The notes beneath the pieces are model-generated. The model worked only from the letters and a program-made list of their open reading frames with translations. It had not been told where the DNA came from and did no database searches. From positions 62,001 through 126,000 of the forward strand of contig CALIUY010000002.1 in the NCBI GenBank assembly GCA_938048455.1: a DNA stretch of 64,000 nucleotides. Direction: 5' to 3'. The translations under genes and the position numbers were made by a program. This DNA is from an uncultured Desulfobacterales bacterium. Lineage in GTDB: Bacteria > Desulfobacterota > Desulfobacteria > Desulfobacterales > SpSt-501. This document shows, one piece after another, positions 8,151 through 18,493 of the stretch (position 1 is its first letter; every line of letters starts with the position of its first letter).

Positions 8151-9653
8151 ATGGCCGCCTTCTCCGATTACGAGCGTTTCGACGGCCTGGGGCTGGCCGA
8201 GCTCGTCCGCCGCAAGGAAGTCTCCCCGGCCGAGCTCCTCGAAGCCGCCCTCGAACGCATCGCCCGGATCAACCCCCGCATCAACGCCGTCGTGACCCTT
8301 ATGGAAGAGGCGGCGCGCCGCGCTCTGGCCTCTCTGCCCGAGGGGCCTTTCCGCGGGGTGCCTTTCTTGATCAAGGATCTTCTCTCGGTCTGCGAAGGGG
8401 CCCCGCTCACCTGCGGCTGCCGCGCGCTTCGCCGGTTCGTCCCCGACCACGACGGCGAGCTCGTGCGCCGTTGGCGCCGGGCGGGGTTGGTGATTGTGGG
8501 CAAGACGAACACCCCCGAGTTGGGTCTTGTCGCTTATACCGAGCCGGAGCTCTTCGGCCCCACACGCAACCCCTGGGATCCCGAGCGCACCCCCGGCGGG
8601 TCGAGCGGCGGCTCGGCGGCCGCGGTCGCCGCCGGGATCGTGCCTCTGGCCGGTGCCGGCGACGGCGGAGGATCGATCCGCATCCCGGCCGCCTATTGCG
8701 GGCTTTTCGGGTTGAAACCGAGCCGCGGCCGGACCCCGACCGGCCCGGACTTCGGGGAGATCTGGCAGGGGGCGGTCGTCGAGCACGTCATCACGCGCAG
8801 CGTGCGCGACAGTGCGGCGGCGCTCGATGCCGTCTGCGGTCCCGAATGCGGCGCACCCTATGTGATCGCCCCGCCCCGGCGACCCTATCTCGAAGAGGTC
8901 GGATGCGATCCCGGAAGGCTCCGGATCGCCTTCAGCACCCGCTCGCCGATCGGGCTTTCGGTTCATCCCGAACACGAAACGGCGGTGCTCGAGACGGCGA
9001 TCGTTCTCGCCAAGGCGGGCTGCGAGGTCGAAGAGCGGGAGCCGCCGCTCAACGCAATCGAGCTCGCCCGAAGCTATCTTACGCTCCTCTACGCCGAGGT
9101 CGCCTCCGATCTAGAAGAAATCGAAAGGCTGCTCGGCCGGAGGCTTTCGCGCGCGGATGTGGAGCGGCCGACCTGGATCCTGGGAAAGATCGGGCGGATC
9201 ACCCCTGCGGCGGACTTGTCCGCGGCCAAGCGGCTCTGGGGTCGCGCCGGCCGGGTCCTGGGGAAGTTTCACGAAACTTGGGATCTCTATCTCACGCCCA
9301 CCACCGCCCACCCTCCCGCGCGGATCGGCGAGCTTCGTCCCGGGCCGCGCGAGATGCTCGCGCTGCGTGCCGTGGACCGCCTGGGAGTGCTGGGACTGGT
9401 GCATCGCCTGGGGTTTTTGGAGGCCATCGCCTTTCGCAACCTGGAGCGTACGCCCTTCACGCAGCTCGCCAATTTCACGGGGCAGCCGGCGATGTCGGTT
9501 CCCCTGGCCTGGAGCCGGTCGGGGCTTCCCCTCGGAGTGCACTTCACCGCCGCGGTCGGCCGCGAAGATCTCCTTTTCCGCCTGGCCGGCCTACTCGAGG
9601 CCGAGCGCCCCTGGTTCGACCGGAGGCCGTCGCCGGCTGCTCTTTCGCGCTGA
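8151..9653 (+). CDS. Amidase signature family hydrolase
   Basis: A 500-residue amidase with the complete Ser-cisSer-Lys triad: the lysine in PFLIKDLLS (about K75), the cis-serine in [12 protein letters not shown] (about S151) and the nucleophile in [10 protein letters not shown] (about S175). The length is typical for amidases and GatA. It is probably not GatA, since no gatB or gatC is adjacent and the C-terminal half is unlike GatA. It hydrolyses a carboxamide to acid plus ammonia; the substrate is not evident. It begins 67 bp after the dehydratase genes on the same strand and may belong to the same transcript. Confidence 0.9.
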   Translation: MAAFSDYERFDGLGLAELVRRKEVSPAELLEAALERIARINPRINAVVTLMEEAARRALASLPEGPFRGVPFLIKDLLSVCEGAPLTCGCRALRRFVPDHDGELVRRWRRAGLVIVGKTNTPELGLVAYTEPELFGPTRNPWDPERTPGGSSGGSAAAVAAGIVPLAGAGDGGGSIRIPAAYCGLFGLKPSRGRTPTGPDFGEIWQGAVVEHVITRSVRDSAAALDAVCGPECGAPYVIAPPRRPYLEEVGCDPGRLRIAFSTRSPIGLSVHPEHETAVLETAIVLAKAGCEVEEREPPLNAIELARSYLTLLYAEVASDLEEIERLLGRRLSRADVERPTWILGKIGRITPAADLSAAKRLWGRAGRVLGKFHETWDLYLTPTTAHPPARIGELRPGPREMLALRAVDRLGVLGLVHRLGFLEAIAFRNLERTPFTQLANFTGQPAMSVPLAWSRSGLPLGVHFTAAVGREDLLFRLAGLLEAERPWFDRRPSPAALSR

Positions 9654-9671
9654 AAGGAGGAGGGTATCCCC

Positions 9672-10112
9672 ATGTACAGCCGGATTCTTGTCCCCCTCGA
9701 CGGATCCGCGCGGGCGGAGCGCATCCTGGCGCATGTCGAGGAGATCGCCGCCCGCTTCGGCTCGCGTGTCATTCTGCTCCACGTGGTCGAACCGATCGTC
9801 CCCGTGAGCAGCACCGAGGTCTACATTCCTTCGGAGGATCAACTCTCCGAGCGCTTGAGCCAAGCGAAGGAGTATCTCGAGGCGATCCAGGCCAAAATGA
9901 AGCTTCGCGGCATTCCGGCCGACATCCATCTCGTCAGCCGGGCGGTCGTGGACGGAATCTACGAGGCCGCCGAGGTCCTGAAGGCGGATTTGATCGCCAT
10001 GGCAAGCCACGGCCGGACCGGAGCGGCACGGGTGTTCTACGGCAGTGTCGCCGCAGGGGTCCTGAATCGGGTCGACCGGCCGCTTCTGATCATCCGCTCG
10101 CGATCCGCCTGA
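9672..10112 (+). CDS. Universal stress protein (UspA family)
   Basis: A 146-residue single USP domain. ILVPLDGSARAERIL at the start and the ATP-binding loop GRTGAARVFYGSVAAGVLNR near residues 118-137 match the ATP-binding G-2x-G-9x-G(S) type. An AAAGGAGGAG ribosome site precedes the ATG. The gene ends 12 bp from the convergent exporter gene. Its role in stress survival is general; no specific partner is indicated. Confidence 0.92.
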   Translation: MYSRILVPLDGSARAERILAHVEEIAARFGSRVILLHVVEPIVPVSSTEVYIPSEDQLSERLSQAKEYLEAIQAKMKLRGIPADIHLVSRAVVDGIYEAAEVLKADLIAMASHGRTGAARVFYGSVAAGVLNRVDRPLLIIRSRSA

Positions 10113-10124
10113 GAAAAGCGCGGT

Positions 10125-11267
10125 TCAGCGCGCGGCGGGCTTTTCGGGAAGCCTCAGGCATAGAAGCATCGTGAAGAGCGGGACGGCCGGAAGCCAGAAA
10201 AGCACGGTTTCCAGCCCGTAGAGGTCCGCCAGGCGGCCGATGACCGGCGTCAGAACGCCCCCGATTCCCAGGGCGAGGCCCATCATGAGGCTCGAAACCA
10301 TGGAGCGGCCCTGGGGAGCGAGGTTCTGGCCGAGCGTCACCCCGAGGGGAAGAGTCGCCATGGAAAAGAAGCCGGCGAGGAAGGCGCAAGGGTAGATCCA
10401 GTCCCCTCGCAGCCAGAGCGAGCCGAGAAGGGCCGGGGCCGTAAGGAAATGGCTGGCGAGGAAGATCGGACGGTGGCGGAAGCGGTCGGCGAGGCTTCCG
10501 GCGATCAGGCCGCTCAACGCTCCGGCCAGCGTGAACAGCGCGGCCACCAGCCCGATGGCGACGAGGGGATAGCCCTCGCGGGCGTAGAGCACGGGAAAAA
10601 AGGTGATGAAGGCCTGGCTGACGAAGGCACGCAGCACCATGACCACCCAGAGGTCGGCGACCGCTCGGCGGGAGGGGCCGAGCGCTACCCGCAGCGACTC
10701 GATAAAGCCCTTGCCAGCGAGTCCTTCGCCTTCGGGGTGCGGGACCATGCGAAAGAGGACGATCATGAGGGGAAGCCCGATCCCCATCGAATAAAGGGTT
10801 CCCGGCATCCCGAAGGTGGAGACCAGAAGTGTGATGAGCACCGGTCCGACGCCGAAGGCCATCGTCCCGCCGGCGTTGAAGATGGACATGCAGAAGCTGA
10901 AGTTCCGGCCGGCGTAAGTCGAGATCATGCCGGCGACCGGCGGGTGAAACAGCGACTGCCCGATCGAGCCCAGGGCGACGAAGAGGAGCAGGACCCCGAA
11001 GTTCGGCGCCACCCCGACGAGCGGGATAAAGACGAGCGAGAGCAGGGGACCGCCCAGGATAAAGAGGCGTGTGCGGTAGTGGTCGGCGTAGTAGCCCGCG
11101 ATCGGCTGTACGATGAACATGAGGAAACGGTTCAACCCCGCGATCACCCCGACCTGGGCGAGCGACAGGGCGAAGGCCTCGGCAAACGCGGGAAGCAGGG
11201 GGCTGACGAAAGAGGCGTAGAGATCGCCCGTAAAATGAACGAGCCAGAGGGCGAAAATCACGCGCAC
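10125..11267 (-). CDS. Major facilitator superfamily exporter, Fsr-like
   Basis: A 380-residue 12-helix membrane protein. The start FALWLVHFTGDLYASFVSPLLP resembles the first helix of the fosmidomycin-resistance (Fsr) subfamily, and the helix 2-3 loop carries the MFS motif GYYADHYRTR. It starts at a GTG at 11265-11267. It probably exports a small hydrophobic or phosphonate-like compound, but the substrate is not predictable. It is transcribed alone, convergent with the universal stress gene. Confidence 0.85.
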   Translation of the reverse strand: MRVIFALWLVHFTGDLYASFVSPLLPAFAEAFALSLAQVGVIAGLNRFLMFIVQPIAGYYADHYRTRLFILGGPLLSLVFIPLVGVAPNFGVLLLFVALGSIGQSLFHPPVAGMISTYAGRNFSFCMSIFNAGGTMAFGVGPVLITLLVSTFGMPGTLYSMGIGLPLMIVLFRMVPHPEGEGLAGKGFIESLRVALGPSRRAVADLWVVMVLRAFVSQAFITFFPVLYAREGYPLVAIGLVAALFTLAGALSGLIAGSLADRFRHRPIFLASHFLTAPALLGSLWLRGDWIYPCAFLAGFFSMATLPLGVTLGQNLAPQGRSMVSSLMMGLALGIGGVLTPVIGRLADLYGLETVLFWLPAVPLFTMLLCLRLPEKPAAR

Positions 11268-11321
11268 GTTGGTTTGCGGCGCGGGATCCGATGGCGGGGG
11301 GTTCGCTTTCAGAGGTCAACA

Positions 11322-11353
11322 AAAACGCTCCAGCCCGAAGACTGGAGCGTTTT
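11322..11353 (-). terminator. Intrinsic terminator of the tadA-purA-tRNA-Pro unit
   Basis: A perfect 12-bp stem (AAAACGCTCCAG at 11322-11333 against CTGGAGCGTTTT at 11342-11353) with an 8-base loop. Read on the minus strand the stem ends in a run of five T, so it should stop transcription coming from the tRNA-Pro gene. The plus-strand reading also has several T and could work both ways. Confidence 0.85.
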
Positions 11354-11363
11354 CCTTGTTTTG

Positions 11364-11440
11364 TGGTCGGGACGAGTGGATTTGAACCACCGACCCCAGC
11401 GTCCCGAACGCTGTGCTCTACCAGGCTGAGCCACGTCCCG
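11364..11440 (-). tRNA. tRNA-Pro (anticodon CGG)
   Basis: A 77-nt cloverleaf with CCA encoded. The acceptor CGGGACG pairs fully with CGTCCCG, followed by discriminator A and CCA. The D-stem is GCTC/GAGC, the anticodon stem CAGCG/CGCTG with loop TTCGGGA, and the T-arm GGTGG-TTCAAAT-CCACT. It reads CCG codons. It lies 37 bp downstream of purA on the same strand and just before a strong terminator, so it is probably cut from the purA transcript. Confidence 0.95.
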
Positions 11441-11477
11441 ACTGACGCGCCTTATGTAAGCGATTGGGCTCGCGATG

Positions 11478-12869
<1,392 letters not shown>

Positions 12870-13364
12870 TCAGGCGCGCCGGGAGCGGAAAAAGGCCTGC
12901 AACAGCGCGCGGCTGGGCTCTTCGAGCACCCCGGAGACGACCTCGATGCGGTGATTGAGCCGGGGATCGGCCGAGAGATCGCAAATCGACCCCGCACCTC
13001 CCCACCGGGGGTCGGCCGTCCCGTACACCAGGCGCCGGATGCGCGCGTGGACGAGAGCCCCCATGCACATGACGCAGGGTTCCACGCTAACATAGAGTGT
13101 GGTGTTTAACAAACGGTAATTGCCCAGGATCCGGGCTGCGTCGCGAAGGACAAGGATTTCGGCGTGCGCCGTCGGATCGCAGCGCTCGATCGTGCGGTTG
13201 CGGTCGCAGGCGAGAACACGGCCTTCTTCGCTGACGAGCAAGGCGCCCACGGGGACCTCTTCCGCCTCGGCCGCGCGGCGGGCTTCCTCGAGGGCGAGTT
13301 CCATGTAGGCGAGATGGTCCAACGAGAACCCCTTGCCGGAGGAAAATCCGGGGAGCGATTGCAA
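12870..13364 (-). CDS. tadA: tRNA-specific adenosine deaminase
   Basis: A 164-residue zinc deaminase that converts A34 to inosine in tRNA-Arg(ACG). Zinc ligands and proton shuttle are in TAHAEI (about H68, E70) and EPCVMCMGA (C97, C100). I place the start at a TTG (13362-13364) because an AAAGGAAA site lies 5-6 bases upstream; the internal ATG at 13302-13304 has no such site and would remove part of the first strand. The gene leads the purA operon. Its expected substrate, tRNA-Arg(ACG), is encoded 0.8 kb away on the other strand. Confidence 0.93.
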   Translation of the reverse strand: MQSLPGFSSGKGFSLDHLAYMELALEEARRAAEAEEVPVGALLVSEEGRVLACDRNRTIERCDPTAHAEILVLRDAARILGNYRLLNTTLYVSVEPCVMCMGALVHARIRRLVYGTADPRWGGAGSICDLSADPRLNHRIEVVSGVLEEPSRALLQAFFRSRRA

Positions 13365-13476
13365 ACCGCTTTCCTTTACCGCATACTGAAGTCGTTCTCA
13401 ATCGCCCGCCGGCGATTTCCCCCGCGGAAAGCTGCCCGGGCGGGCGGCGCCCGATACCCATCGAGGAGGTGAGGCC

Positions 13477-14133
13477 ATGAGCGGAAAATGGGGAGGGATC
13501 GTGGTCGATCTCCAGGGGGATTTCACCGCAGCGAAACATGGGACCCTTGCCGTCGCCGGGACCGATGAGGTCTACCTCGAAAGCGTCCGTGCCGCATGCC
13601 GCCGCCTTTTCGAACGCGGTATTCCTCTGTATGCCACCCAGGACTGGCACCCCGCCGACCATGTTTCCTTTTTCACGAACCATCCCGGGAAAAAACCTTT
13701 CGAGATGATCCAAATCGAGGGCCGGGATCAGGTCTTGTGGCCGCCGCATTGCGTCCAGGGCACGGCGAACGCCGAGATCCTTTTGGATCCCGGGCTTTGG
13801 CGCGCGGTCGTCAAAAAAGGGATGGACCGGCGCTTCGACAGCTACTCCGGGTTTCGCGACGACGGCGGCGCCGAGACGGGGCTCGAACGGGTCCTCAGAA
13901 AAGACGGCATCGAACATCTGGTGGTTTTCGGGCTGGCGACCGACTACTGCGTGAAGGCGACCGCCCTGGATGCCGTGAGGGCCGGATTCCGGGTGACTCT
14001 GATCGAGAACCTGTGCCGCGGCGTCGCCCCCGCATCCAGCGCCGCGGCGGTCGCGGAGATGAAAACGGCGGGGATCGAGGTCGCCGCGGATCTTCAGGCG
14101 GCTCTGAGCCGGAAATCCTCTGGCCGCAGTTGA
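13477..14133 (+). CDS. pncA: Nicotinamidase / isochorismatase-family hydrolase
   Basis: A 218-residue enzyme that deamidates nicotinamide to nicotinate for NAD salvage. The triad is D11 in VVDLQGDF, a lysine in VVKKGMD (about K113-114) and C158 in GLATDYCVKATA. The metal site is D56, H58 and H62 in TQDWHPADH. A GAGGAGGTGAGG ribosome site precedes the ATG. It is divergent from tadA, and the tRNA-Arg promoter overlaps its stop codon. The combination of PncA-type metal and catalytic motifs makes nicotinamidase more likely than a generic isochorismatase. Confidence 0.9.
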   Translation: MSGKWGGIVVDLQGDFTAAKHGTLAVAGTDEVYLESVRAACRRLFERGIPLYATQDWHPADHVSFFTNHPGKKPFEMIQIEGRDQVLWPPHCVQGTANAEILLDPGLWRAVVKKGMDRRFDSYSGFRDDGGAETGLERVLRKDGIEHLVVFGLATDYCVKATALDAVRAGFRVTLIENLCRGVAPASSAAAVAEMKTAGIEVAADLQAALSRKSSGRS

Positions 14134-14158
14134 CATCCGGAGCGCGTTCCATTAAAGA
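14130..14158 (+). promoter_or_regulatory. Sigma-70-type promoter for tRNA-Arg
   Basis: TTGACA at 14130-14135, a 17-bp spacer and TAAAGA at 14153-14158 place a start near 14165, about 10 bases before the tRNA. The -35 box overlaps the pncA stop codon. Confidence 0.7.
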
Positions 14159-14174
14159 GATTGCGTTTTTGCCT

Positions 14175-14252
14175 GCGCCCGTAGCTCAGCCCGGATAGAG
14201 CGCCGGACTACGAATCCGTAGGTCGCAAGTTCGAATCTTGCCGGGCGCACCA
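14175..14252 (+). tRNA. tRNA-Arg (anticodon ACG)
   Basis: A 78-nt cloverleaf with encoded CCA: acceptor GCGCCCG/CGGGCGC, D-stem GCTC/GAGC, anticodon loop CTACGAA, T-arm GCAAG-TTCGAAT-CTTGC. The first pair of the anticodon stem is a C-T mismatch. A34 is the target of TadA. Its 3' end is also the left edge of the iron and haem island: a decayed integrase C-terminus points at it from just downstream, as expected for an element integrated at a tRNA gene. Confidence 0.95.
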
Positions 14253-14253
14253 G

Positions 14254-14520
14254 TTAAATCAGGGGGTTACAGATTTCGGTCTGTGGCCCCTTTTGCGTTT
14301 GTGTGGGATTTGTGTGGGAATTTTCGGAGAAATTCCCGTCCAGCACCTCAATTGCTCTTCGTTCCGAGTCCCCGATGGAGTGCAGATGGAGCTCGGTGGG
14401 GATTCGATTCTCGTAGCCCCAAAGACGCTGAATCGATCTCACGGGCGATCATGCCTGCTTGCGCAGCGAGGCGTCGAGGTGCCTCAGGGCTTCACAGCGG
14501 AAACATTAATCGTCGAATAC
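14254..14520 (-). pseudogene. Tyrosine recombinase (integrase) C-terminal remnant, left end of island
   Basis: An open stretch of 62 codons on the minus strand ends with IQRLWGYENRIPTELHLHSIG and then SERRAIEVL, which follows the end of phage-type integrases (usual form IQRLLGHEN..TTEIYLHSIGD). The nucleophilic tyrosine position is a histidine here, and GHEN reads GYEN. Further upstream another frame reads CEALRHLDASLRKQA, matching the HxLRH box, with at least two frameshifts needed to join them. The gene is dead. Its 3' end faces tRNA-Arg(ACG), the usual arrangement of an island integrase next to its attachment site. Confidence 0.75.
14261..14294 (+). terminator. Terminator after tRNA-Arg / element end
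   Basis: The stem GGGGTTACAGA with TCTGTGGCCCC (two U-G pairs) and the loop TTTCGG is followed by TTTT. It serves as the tRNA terminator. The right arm (GTCTGTGGCCCC) recurs with one change at about 32560 next to the second integrase remnant, so it is part of the mobile element end rather than native tRNA flank. Confidence 0.7.
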
Positions 14521-14601
14521 CCGTATTTCCCATGCTCCGCCAAAGGTTTTCTATAGGCACATAAGCTGCAGCCACCAAACCATTTTCGTTTAGCTCTCAT
14601 A

Positions 14602-15120
14602 TCACCTCTTGCCGGATTTTGGTCTTTTGGCGAGCTTCAACTTACGAATACAGGCGGTGCATTCCCCACCGTGTTTGCGGTCCGACTGGCAGAAACGAAC
14701 GAATGATTCAAGCCACTCCGCCCCCGCGCGTGGACAGGTGCGAATGTATTCAATGAAACAGACCAGCCGCTTCAGGCTCTTGGAGTCGATCGCATGCTCC
14801 ATGCGGCAGGCGGTGGCCTCGGCGGTCGGCTCATCGATCTGCAGCACGTTCAACAGGAAATCCTTCAGCATCCGATGGCGGTAGGCCACCTCCTCGGCGA
14901 TTTTGCGCCCCGCTTCGGTCAGAGTAATGAAGCTGTAAGGCTGATAGTGGATCAGGCCCTTTTCCTCCAGGCTCTTCAGAGCCCCGGTCACCGATCCGCG
15001 CTGGACGCCGAGCCGGTCGGCGATGTCCTTGGCCCGCGCCACCTTTTGATCGGTCTCAAGCTCCAGGATCACCTCGAGATAACCCTGGTTGCTTTCGGTC
15101 AGGTCCAGAAATTCAACCAT
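14602..15120 (-). CDS. DtxR/MntR-family metal-dependent regulator
   Basis: A 172-residue regulator with an N-terminal winged helix (AKDIADRLGVQRGSVTGALKSLEEKGLI) and a metal-binding dimer domain (AYRHRMLKDFLLNVLQIDE, then CRMEHAID). No SH3-like third domain is present; instead the tail carries cysteines (RFCQSDRKHGGECTACIRK). I choose the ATG at 15118-15120 because an AAGGGGAG site lies just upstream, over one 10 codons earlier. It is divergent from feoAB, whose promoter carries a perfect palindrome, so it is most likely the Fe(II)-dependent repressor of this island. Manganese sensing is the alternative. Confidence 0.88.
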   Translation of the reverse strand: MVEFLDLTESNQGYLEVILELETDQKVARAKDIADRLGVQRGSVTGALKSLEEKGLIHYQPYSFITLTEAGRKIAEEVAYRHRMLKDFLLNVLQIDEPTAEATACRMEHAIDSKSLKRLVCFIEYIRTCPRAGAEWLESFVRFCQSDRKHGGECTACIRKLKLAKRPKSGKR

Positions 15121-15220
15121 CTCTCCCCTTCGCGTCGGCCGGATCGGCACGAATGCCTGTCATGTAACACGTCGAAAAAAGTCGGTCAAACCCTACCGGG
15201 CATGCAATGAAAAAAATTAT

Positions 15221-15252
15221 TTGACAAGCCACTTCTTATTAGGTATACCTAA
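15221..15252 (+). promoter_or_regulatory. feoA promoter with iron-box palindrome
   Basis: TTGACA (15221-15226), a 17-bp spacer and TATACC (15244-15249) form the promoter. A perfect 14-bp palindrome, TTAGGTATACCTAA (15239-15252), covers the -10 box. It shares the TTAGG...CCTAA arms of DtxR/IdeR-type operators, so repression by the neighbouring DtxR-family protein when Fe(II) is plentiful is the simple reading. Confidence 0.8.
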
Positions 15253-15293
15253 CATTACAATGATTGACAAATCATTCAAGAGGTCCTGAAGCC

Positions 15294-15530
15294 ATGACGC
15301 GACAGAATCTGAGAAAGCTCACGGAACGCCAATCCGCGGTGATTGCCGCCGTCAAGGCGGACGGCGAGCTCGGCCGCCGCATTCGCGACATGGGGCTTGT
15401 GCCCGGGACGGTGGTCACCGTCTGCGGCCGCGCCCCGCTCTACGATCCGGTGGCCCTGCGGGTCATGGGCTACACGCTCACGCTGCGCAACAACGAGGCG
15501 GACTACATCGAAGTGGTGGTGGAGGACTGA
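15294..15530 (+). CDS. feoA: Ferrous iron transport protein A
   Basis: A 78-residue SH3-like protein that assists FeoB at the inner membrane. [18 protein letters not shown] and [24 protein letters not shown] are the FeoA fold. The ATG at 15294 with an AGAGGT site is preferred over a TTG ten codons upstream that lies next to the promoter. It ends one base before feoB. Confidence 0.93.
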   Translation: MTRQNLRKLTERQSAVIAAVKADGELGRRIRDMGLVPGTVVTVCGRAPLYDPVALRVMGYTLTLRNNEADYIEVVVED

Positions 15531-15531
15531 C

Positions 15532-17757
15532 ATGGAAGCAACCATCGCATTGGCCGGAAACCCAAACTCCGGCAAAAGCACCCTCTTCAACGCCTTGACG
15601 GGCGCCCGCCAGCGGGTCGGCAACTACCCGGGCGTCACGGTGGAGAAGAAAGAGGGCCGCTATGAGCTAAACGGCATCAAACTGAACATCGTCGATCTGC
15701 CCGGCACCTACTCGCTCACGGCCTACTCGCCGGAGGAGGTGGTCGCCCGCGACTTCCTGGTGGACCAGCGGCCGGCTCTGGTCGTGCACATCGTGGATGC
15801 CGCCAACCTGGGGCGGAACCTCTACTTGACGCTGCAGTTTTTAGAGCTCGGGGTTCCGGTCGTGATCGCCCTCAACATGATCGATGTGGCCGTGGAGCGG
15901 GGGATCCGGATCGACGCTGAAAAACTGGCGCACCTTCTACGGCTGCCGGTGGTGCCCACCGTCGCCCGCAGCGGCAAGGGCAAGGAGGCGCTCATGGAGG
16001 CGGTCGCGGCGGTCGTGCAATCGCGCGCACCGATCGATCCGCTTTTCATTTCCTACGGCAACGAGATCGATCCGGTTCTCTCCGAGCTCGGTCGGCGGAT
16101 CCAAGCTGCCGGGTTCCTGACCCAGCGCTTCCCGGCCCGCTGGACGGCGCTGAAATACTTAGAGGGCGACGAGCAGGTCCGCGCCCTGGGGGCCAAGGCC
16201 GACCCGCGGCTGCATGCCGAACTCGAGGCGGCCGTGGCCCGTCTGGCAGACCACCTACAGTCCACCGCCGACACCTACCCCGAGGCGGTGATCGCCGATC
16301 AGCGCTACGGGTTCATCAGCTTGATCCTCAAGCAGGGGGTGGTCACCCGCACGGGAGACCTGAACCGGCTTTTTCTCTCCGACAAGATCGACCAGGTGGT
16401 GACCCAGAGGTTTGTCGGGCCGCTTTTCATGGCCGCCGTCGTCTACGGGCTCTACCACTTCACCTTCGGAATCAGCAAAGCCCCCGTCGCCTGGGTCGAG
16501 GGGTTTTTCGGTGGGTTGAAGGGGCTGGCCGAGGCGCACCTGAGCGACGGGCCGCTCAAGTCGCTGATCGCCTCCGGCATCATCGACGGCGCCGGCGGGG
16601 TGCTGGGCTACACCCCGTTGATCATGTTCATGTTCTTCGGCATCTCGCTGCTCGAAGACTCGGGCTACCTCGCGCGGGTGGCCTACATGCTGGACCGGGT
16701 CTTCCGCGCCTTCGGCCTGCACGGCAGCTCGGTGATGGCCTTCGTCGTCTCGGGCGGAATCGCCGGCGGTTGTGCGGTGCCCGGGGTCATGGCGACCCGT
16801 ACGCTCAAGTCGCCGCGGGAAAGGCTGGCCACGCTTCTGACCGCCCCCTTCATGAATTGCGGGGCGAAACTGCCGGTGTTCGCGCTCCTTGTGGCCGCTT
16901 TTTTCGAAAGCCATGAGGCGCTCGTCATGCTGGCCATCACGGTCCTGGCCTGGGCCGGCGCGCTCCTCGTGGCGAAGCTTTTGCGTGTCACCGTGATCAA
17001 GGGGGCCGCCACTCCGTTTGTCATGGAGCTTCCACCCTACCGGCTGCCGACGCTGAAGGGTCTCTTGATCCACACCTGGGAGCGCACCTGGCAGTACATC
17101 AAGAAGGCCGGGACCGTGATTCTGGCGATCTCCATTTTGCTGTGGGCCATGATGAGTTTTCCGCAGCTGCCGGAAGTGGTGCAGGCGCAGTTCGAAGAGC
17201 GGCGCGCCGCCGTGCTCGCCGCGGCCCCGGCCGAAATCGCCGCCGAAATGGCAGCGGTCGAAAAGGAGGCCGGAGAGGGGGTCGAGCTGTCGGAGCAGGC
17301 CCAGGCTGTCAAGGAGCAGCTGCTAACCATCGAGGCCGAGAAAGCCGGCGCCGCCCTGGAGCACTCGATCGCCGGCCGCATCGGTCGGGCGCTCGAGGGC
17401 GTCAGCGCACTTGCCGGATTCGACTGGCGCACGAACATCGCCCTCGTGGGCGGCTTCGCCGCAAAGGAGGTGGTGGTCTCCACCCTCGGCACGGCCTACT
17501 CCTTGGGCGAGGTCGACCCGGAGGAGAGCGGCTCGCTCTCCGAGAAACTCGCAGCCGCACCCGGCTGGCGGCCGCTCACCGCACTCAGCCTGATCGTTTT
17601 CACCATGTTCTATGCGCCCTGCTTCGTCGCGGTCGTGTGCATCTCGCGCGAGGCCGGCACCTGGCGCTGGGGAGCCTTCTCGATGATCTTCAACACCCTG
17701 CTCGCGTTCACGCTCGCGGTCCTGATCTACCAGACGGGCTCGGCTTTGGGTTTCTGA
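15532..17757 (+). CDS. feoB: Ferrous iron transporter FeoB
   Basis: A 741-residue Fe(II) permease. The G-protein domain shows GNPNSGKST (about residues 8-16), the switch region [19 protein letters not shown] and NMID, followed by the helical GDI domain. Two Gate regions with [12 protein letters not shown] and [14 protein letters not shown] and a FeoB C-terminal region follow, with about 8-10 membrane helices. A charged alanine-glutamate stretch near residues 550-610 separates the last helices, as in other long FeoBs. It sits between feoA and a small Cys-rich protein under the iron-box promoter. Confidence 0.95.
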   Translation: MEATIALAGNPNSGKSTLFNALTGARQRVGNYPGVTVEKKEGRYELNGIKLNIVDLPGTYSLTAYSPEEVVARDFLVDQRPALVVHIVDAANLGRNLYLTLQFLELGVPVVIALNMIDVAVERGIRIDAEKLAHLLRLPVVPTVARSGKGKEALMEAVAAVVQSRAPIDPLFISYGNEIDPVLSELGRRIQAAGFLTQRFPARWTALKYLEGDEQVRALGAKADPRLHAELEAAVARLADHLQSTADTYPEAVIADQRYGFISLILKQGVVTRTGDLNRLFLSDKIDQVVTQRFVGPLFMAAVVYGLYHFTFGISKAPVAWVEGFFGGLKGLAEAHLSDGPLKSLIASGIIDGAGGVLGYTPLIMFMFFGISLLEDSGYLARVAYMLDRVFRAFGLHGSSVMAFVVSGGIAGGCAVPGVMATRTLKSPRERLATLLTAPFMNCGAKLPVFALLVAAFFESHEALVMLAITVLAWAGALLVAKLLRVTVIKGAATPFVMELPPYRLPTLKGLLIHTWERTWQYIKKAGTVILAISILLWAMMSFPQLPEVVQAQFEERRAAVLAAAPAEIAAEMAAVEKEAGEGVELSEQAQAVKEQLLTIEAEKAGAALEHSIAGRIGRALEGVSALAGFDWRTNIALVGGFAAKEVVVSTLGTAYSLGEVDPEESGSLSEKLAAAPGWRPLTALSLIVFTMFYAPCFVAVVCISREAGTWRWGAFSMIFNTLLAFTLAVLIYQTGSALGF

Positions 17758-17766
17758 GGAGGAGCT

Positions 17767-17949
17767 GTGATCGAAACCGCCGTTGTCATCGGAATTGCTG
17801 TCGTTGCTGCCGCCTATATCGGAACCACCTTCTTGCGAAAGCTTAAGGCGGGCGCAGGCAAAGCCGGCGCCTGCGGGTGCACGGGCTGTGGGGGTCAAGG
17901 GGGCTGTGGCAGTACCTTAACCGAAGGTCGGAAGCCGCTGCAGGAATGA
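17767..17949 (+). CDS. FeoB-associated small Cys-rich membrane protein
   Basis: A 60-residue protein starting at GTG with a GGAGGAG site 9 bases after feoB. One N-terminal membrane helix (residues 3-22) is followed by a lysine stretch and a glycine-cysteine segment CGCTGCGGQGGCG with four cysteines. Position and layout match the FeoB-associated Cys-rich family, thought to help FeoB assembly or iron handling. Confidence 0.85.
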   Translation: MIETAVVIGIAVVAAAYIGTTFLRKLKAGAGKAGACGCTGCGGQGGCGSTLTEGRKPLQE

Positions 17950-17990
17950 TCGGCCTGCCCCAATAGGCCTTGGTGACTGAAGAAAGCAAC

Positions 17991-18290
17991 ATGGAAAAGG
18001 AATTTGCACAAGCAGATTTGCTCCGTGCCATCAGAGCCAGCATCAAGGAGCTTAAACAGGGAGTGGATATGCATTGCTGCCTGGTCGCCTTCCTCTTGGG
18101 GGATTCGATCGATTCCCGGAACCTGTCGTCGCTGCCCTGCCGATGTTCCCGAACCCCCCGGGAGGTGAAGCTGGTGAATGCGATCAAGGAGGCCATCGAG
18201 GTGCTGGAGCAGAGCAGAAAGGCGTTCAAATCCAAGACTCTCGAAACCCTGCGCCATCGATTGGCCGACGTTTTGGTCGAGGCGGAGTAG
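17991..18290 (+). CDS. Small protein of unknown function, paralogue 1
   Basis: A 99-residue predicted soluble, helical protein. The C-terminal part (AIKEAIEVLEQSRKAFKSKT, then LETLR) is nearly identical to the 95-residue protein at 21252-21539, while the middle differs and contains LPCRCS cysteines. I prefer the ATG at 17991; GTG and TTG codons further up also fit. A structured element with a terminator follows directly (18306-18396). Codons 37-62 are duplicated as a 78-bp fragment at 32462-32539. I recognise no family. Its position after feoB suggests a role tied to iron, but this is only context. Confidence 0.7.
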   Translation: MEKEFAQADLLRAIRASIKELKQGVDMHCCLVAFLLGDSIDSRNLSSLPCRCSRTPREVKLVNAIKEAIEVLEQSRKAFKSKTLETLRHRLADVLVEAE

Positions 18291-18305
18291 CATTCATCAC
18301 CAAGG

Positions 18306-18396
18306 AATGTCTTACGGGCTCCAGTCCGCTCGCGGGCGAGGAGCAAGTGAAGGCGTAACGCGAAAGGTACACCATCGGGTTGCGCCTTTTGCTTTT
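18306..18396 (+). ncRNA. Conserved RNA-like element with terminator, copy A
   Basis: AATGTCTTACGGGC (18306-18319), 26 variable bases that can form a GCTCC/GGAGC stem, then AGTGAAGGCGT (18346-18356) leading into a terminator stem (GGCGTAAC at 18352-18359 with GTTGCGCC at 18379-18386, then TTTT). Copy B at 21555-21642 keeps both boxes and nearly the same spacing (25 bases) but has a different terminator sequence. It could be a 3' end, an attenuator or riboswitch for the next gene, or a small RNA. Confidence 0.5.
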
Positions 18397-18493
18397 CTGG
18401 CAACGATGGACGCCTTCGACCAAAGTGCCGACCGGTTCAAGAGTTCCCGGCAGGCATTTGCGTCGGAGTCTCGTCGAAAGGAGAGTGAAGCCG

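Noticed and set aside
18306-18396. Assignment of the duplicated element to a known riboswitch class
   Set aside because: The conserved boxes do not match the consensus cores I know for cobalamin, TPP, SAM, c-di-GMP, fluoride, Mn, Ni/Co or Moco elements.
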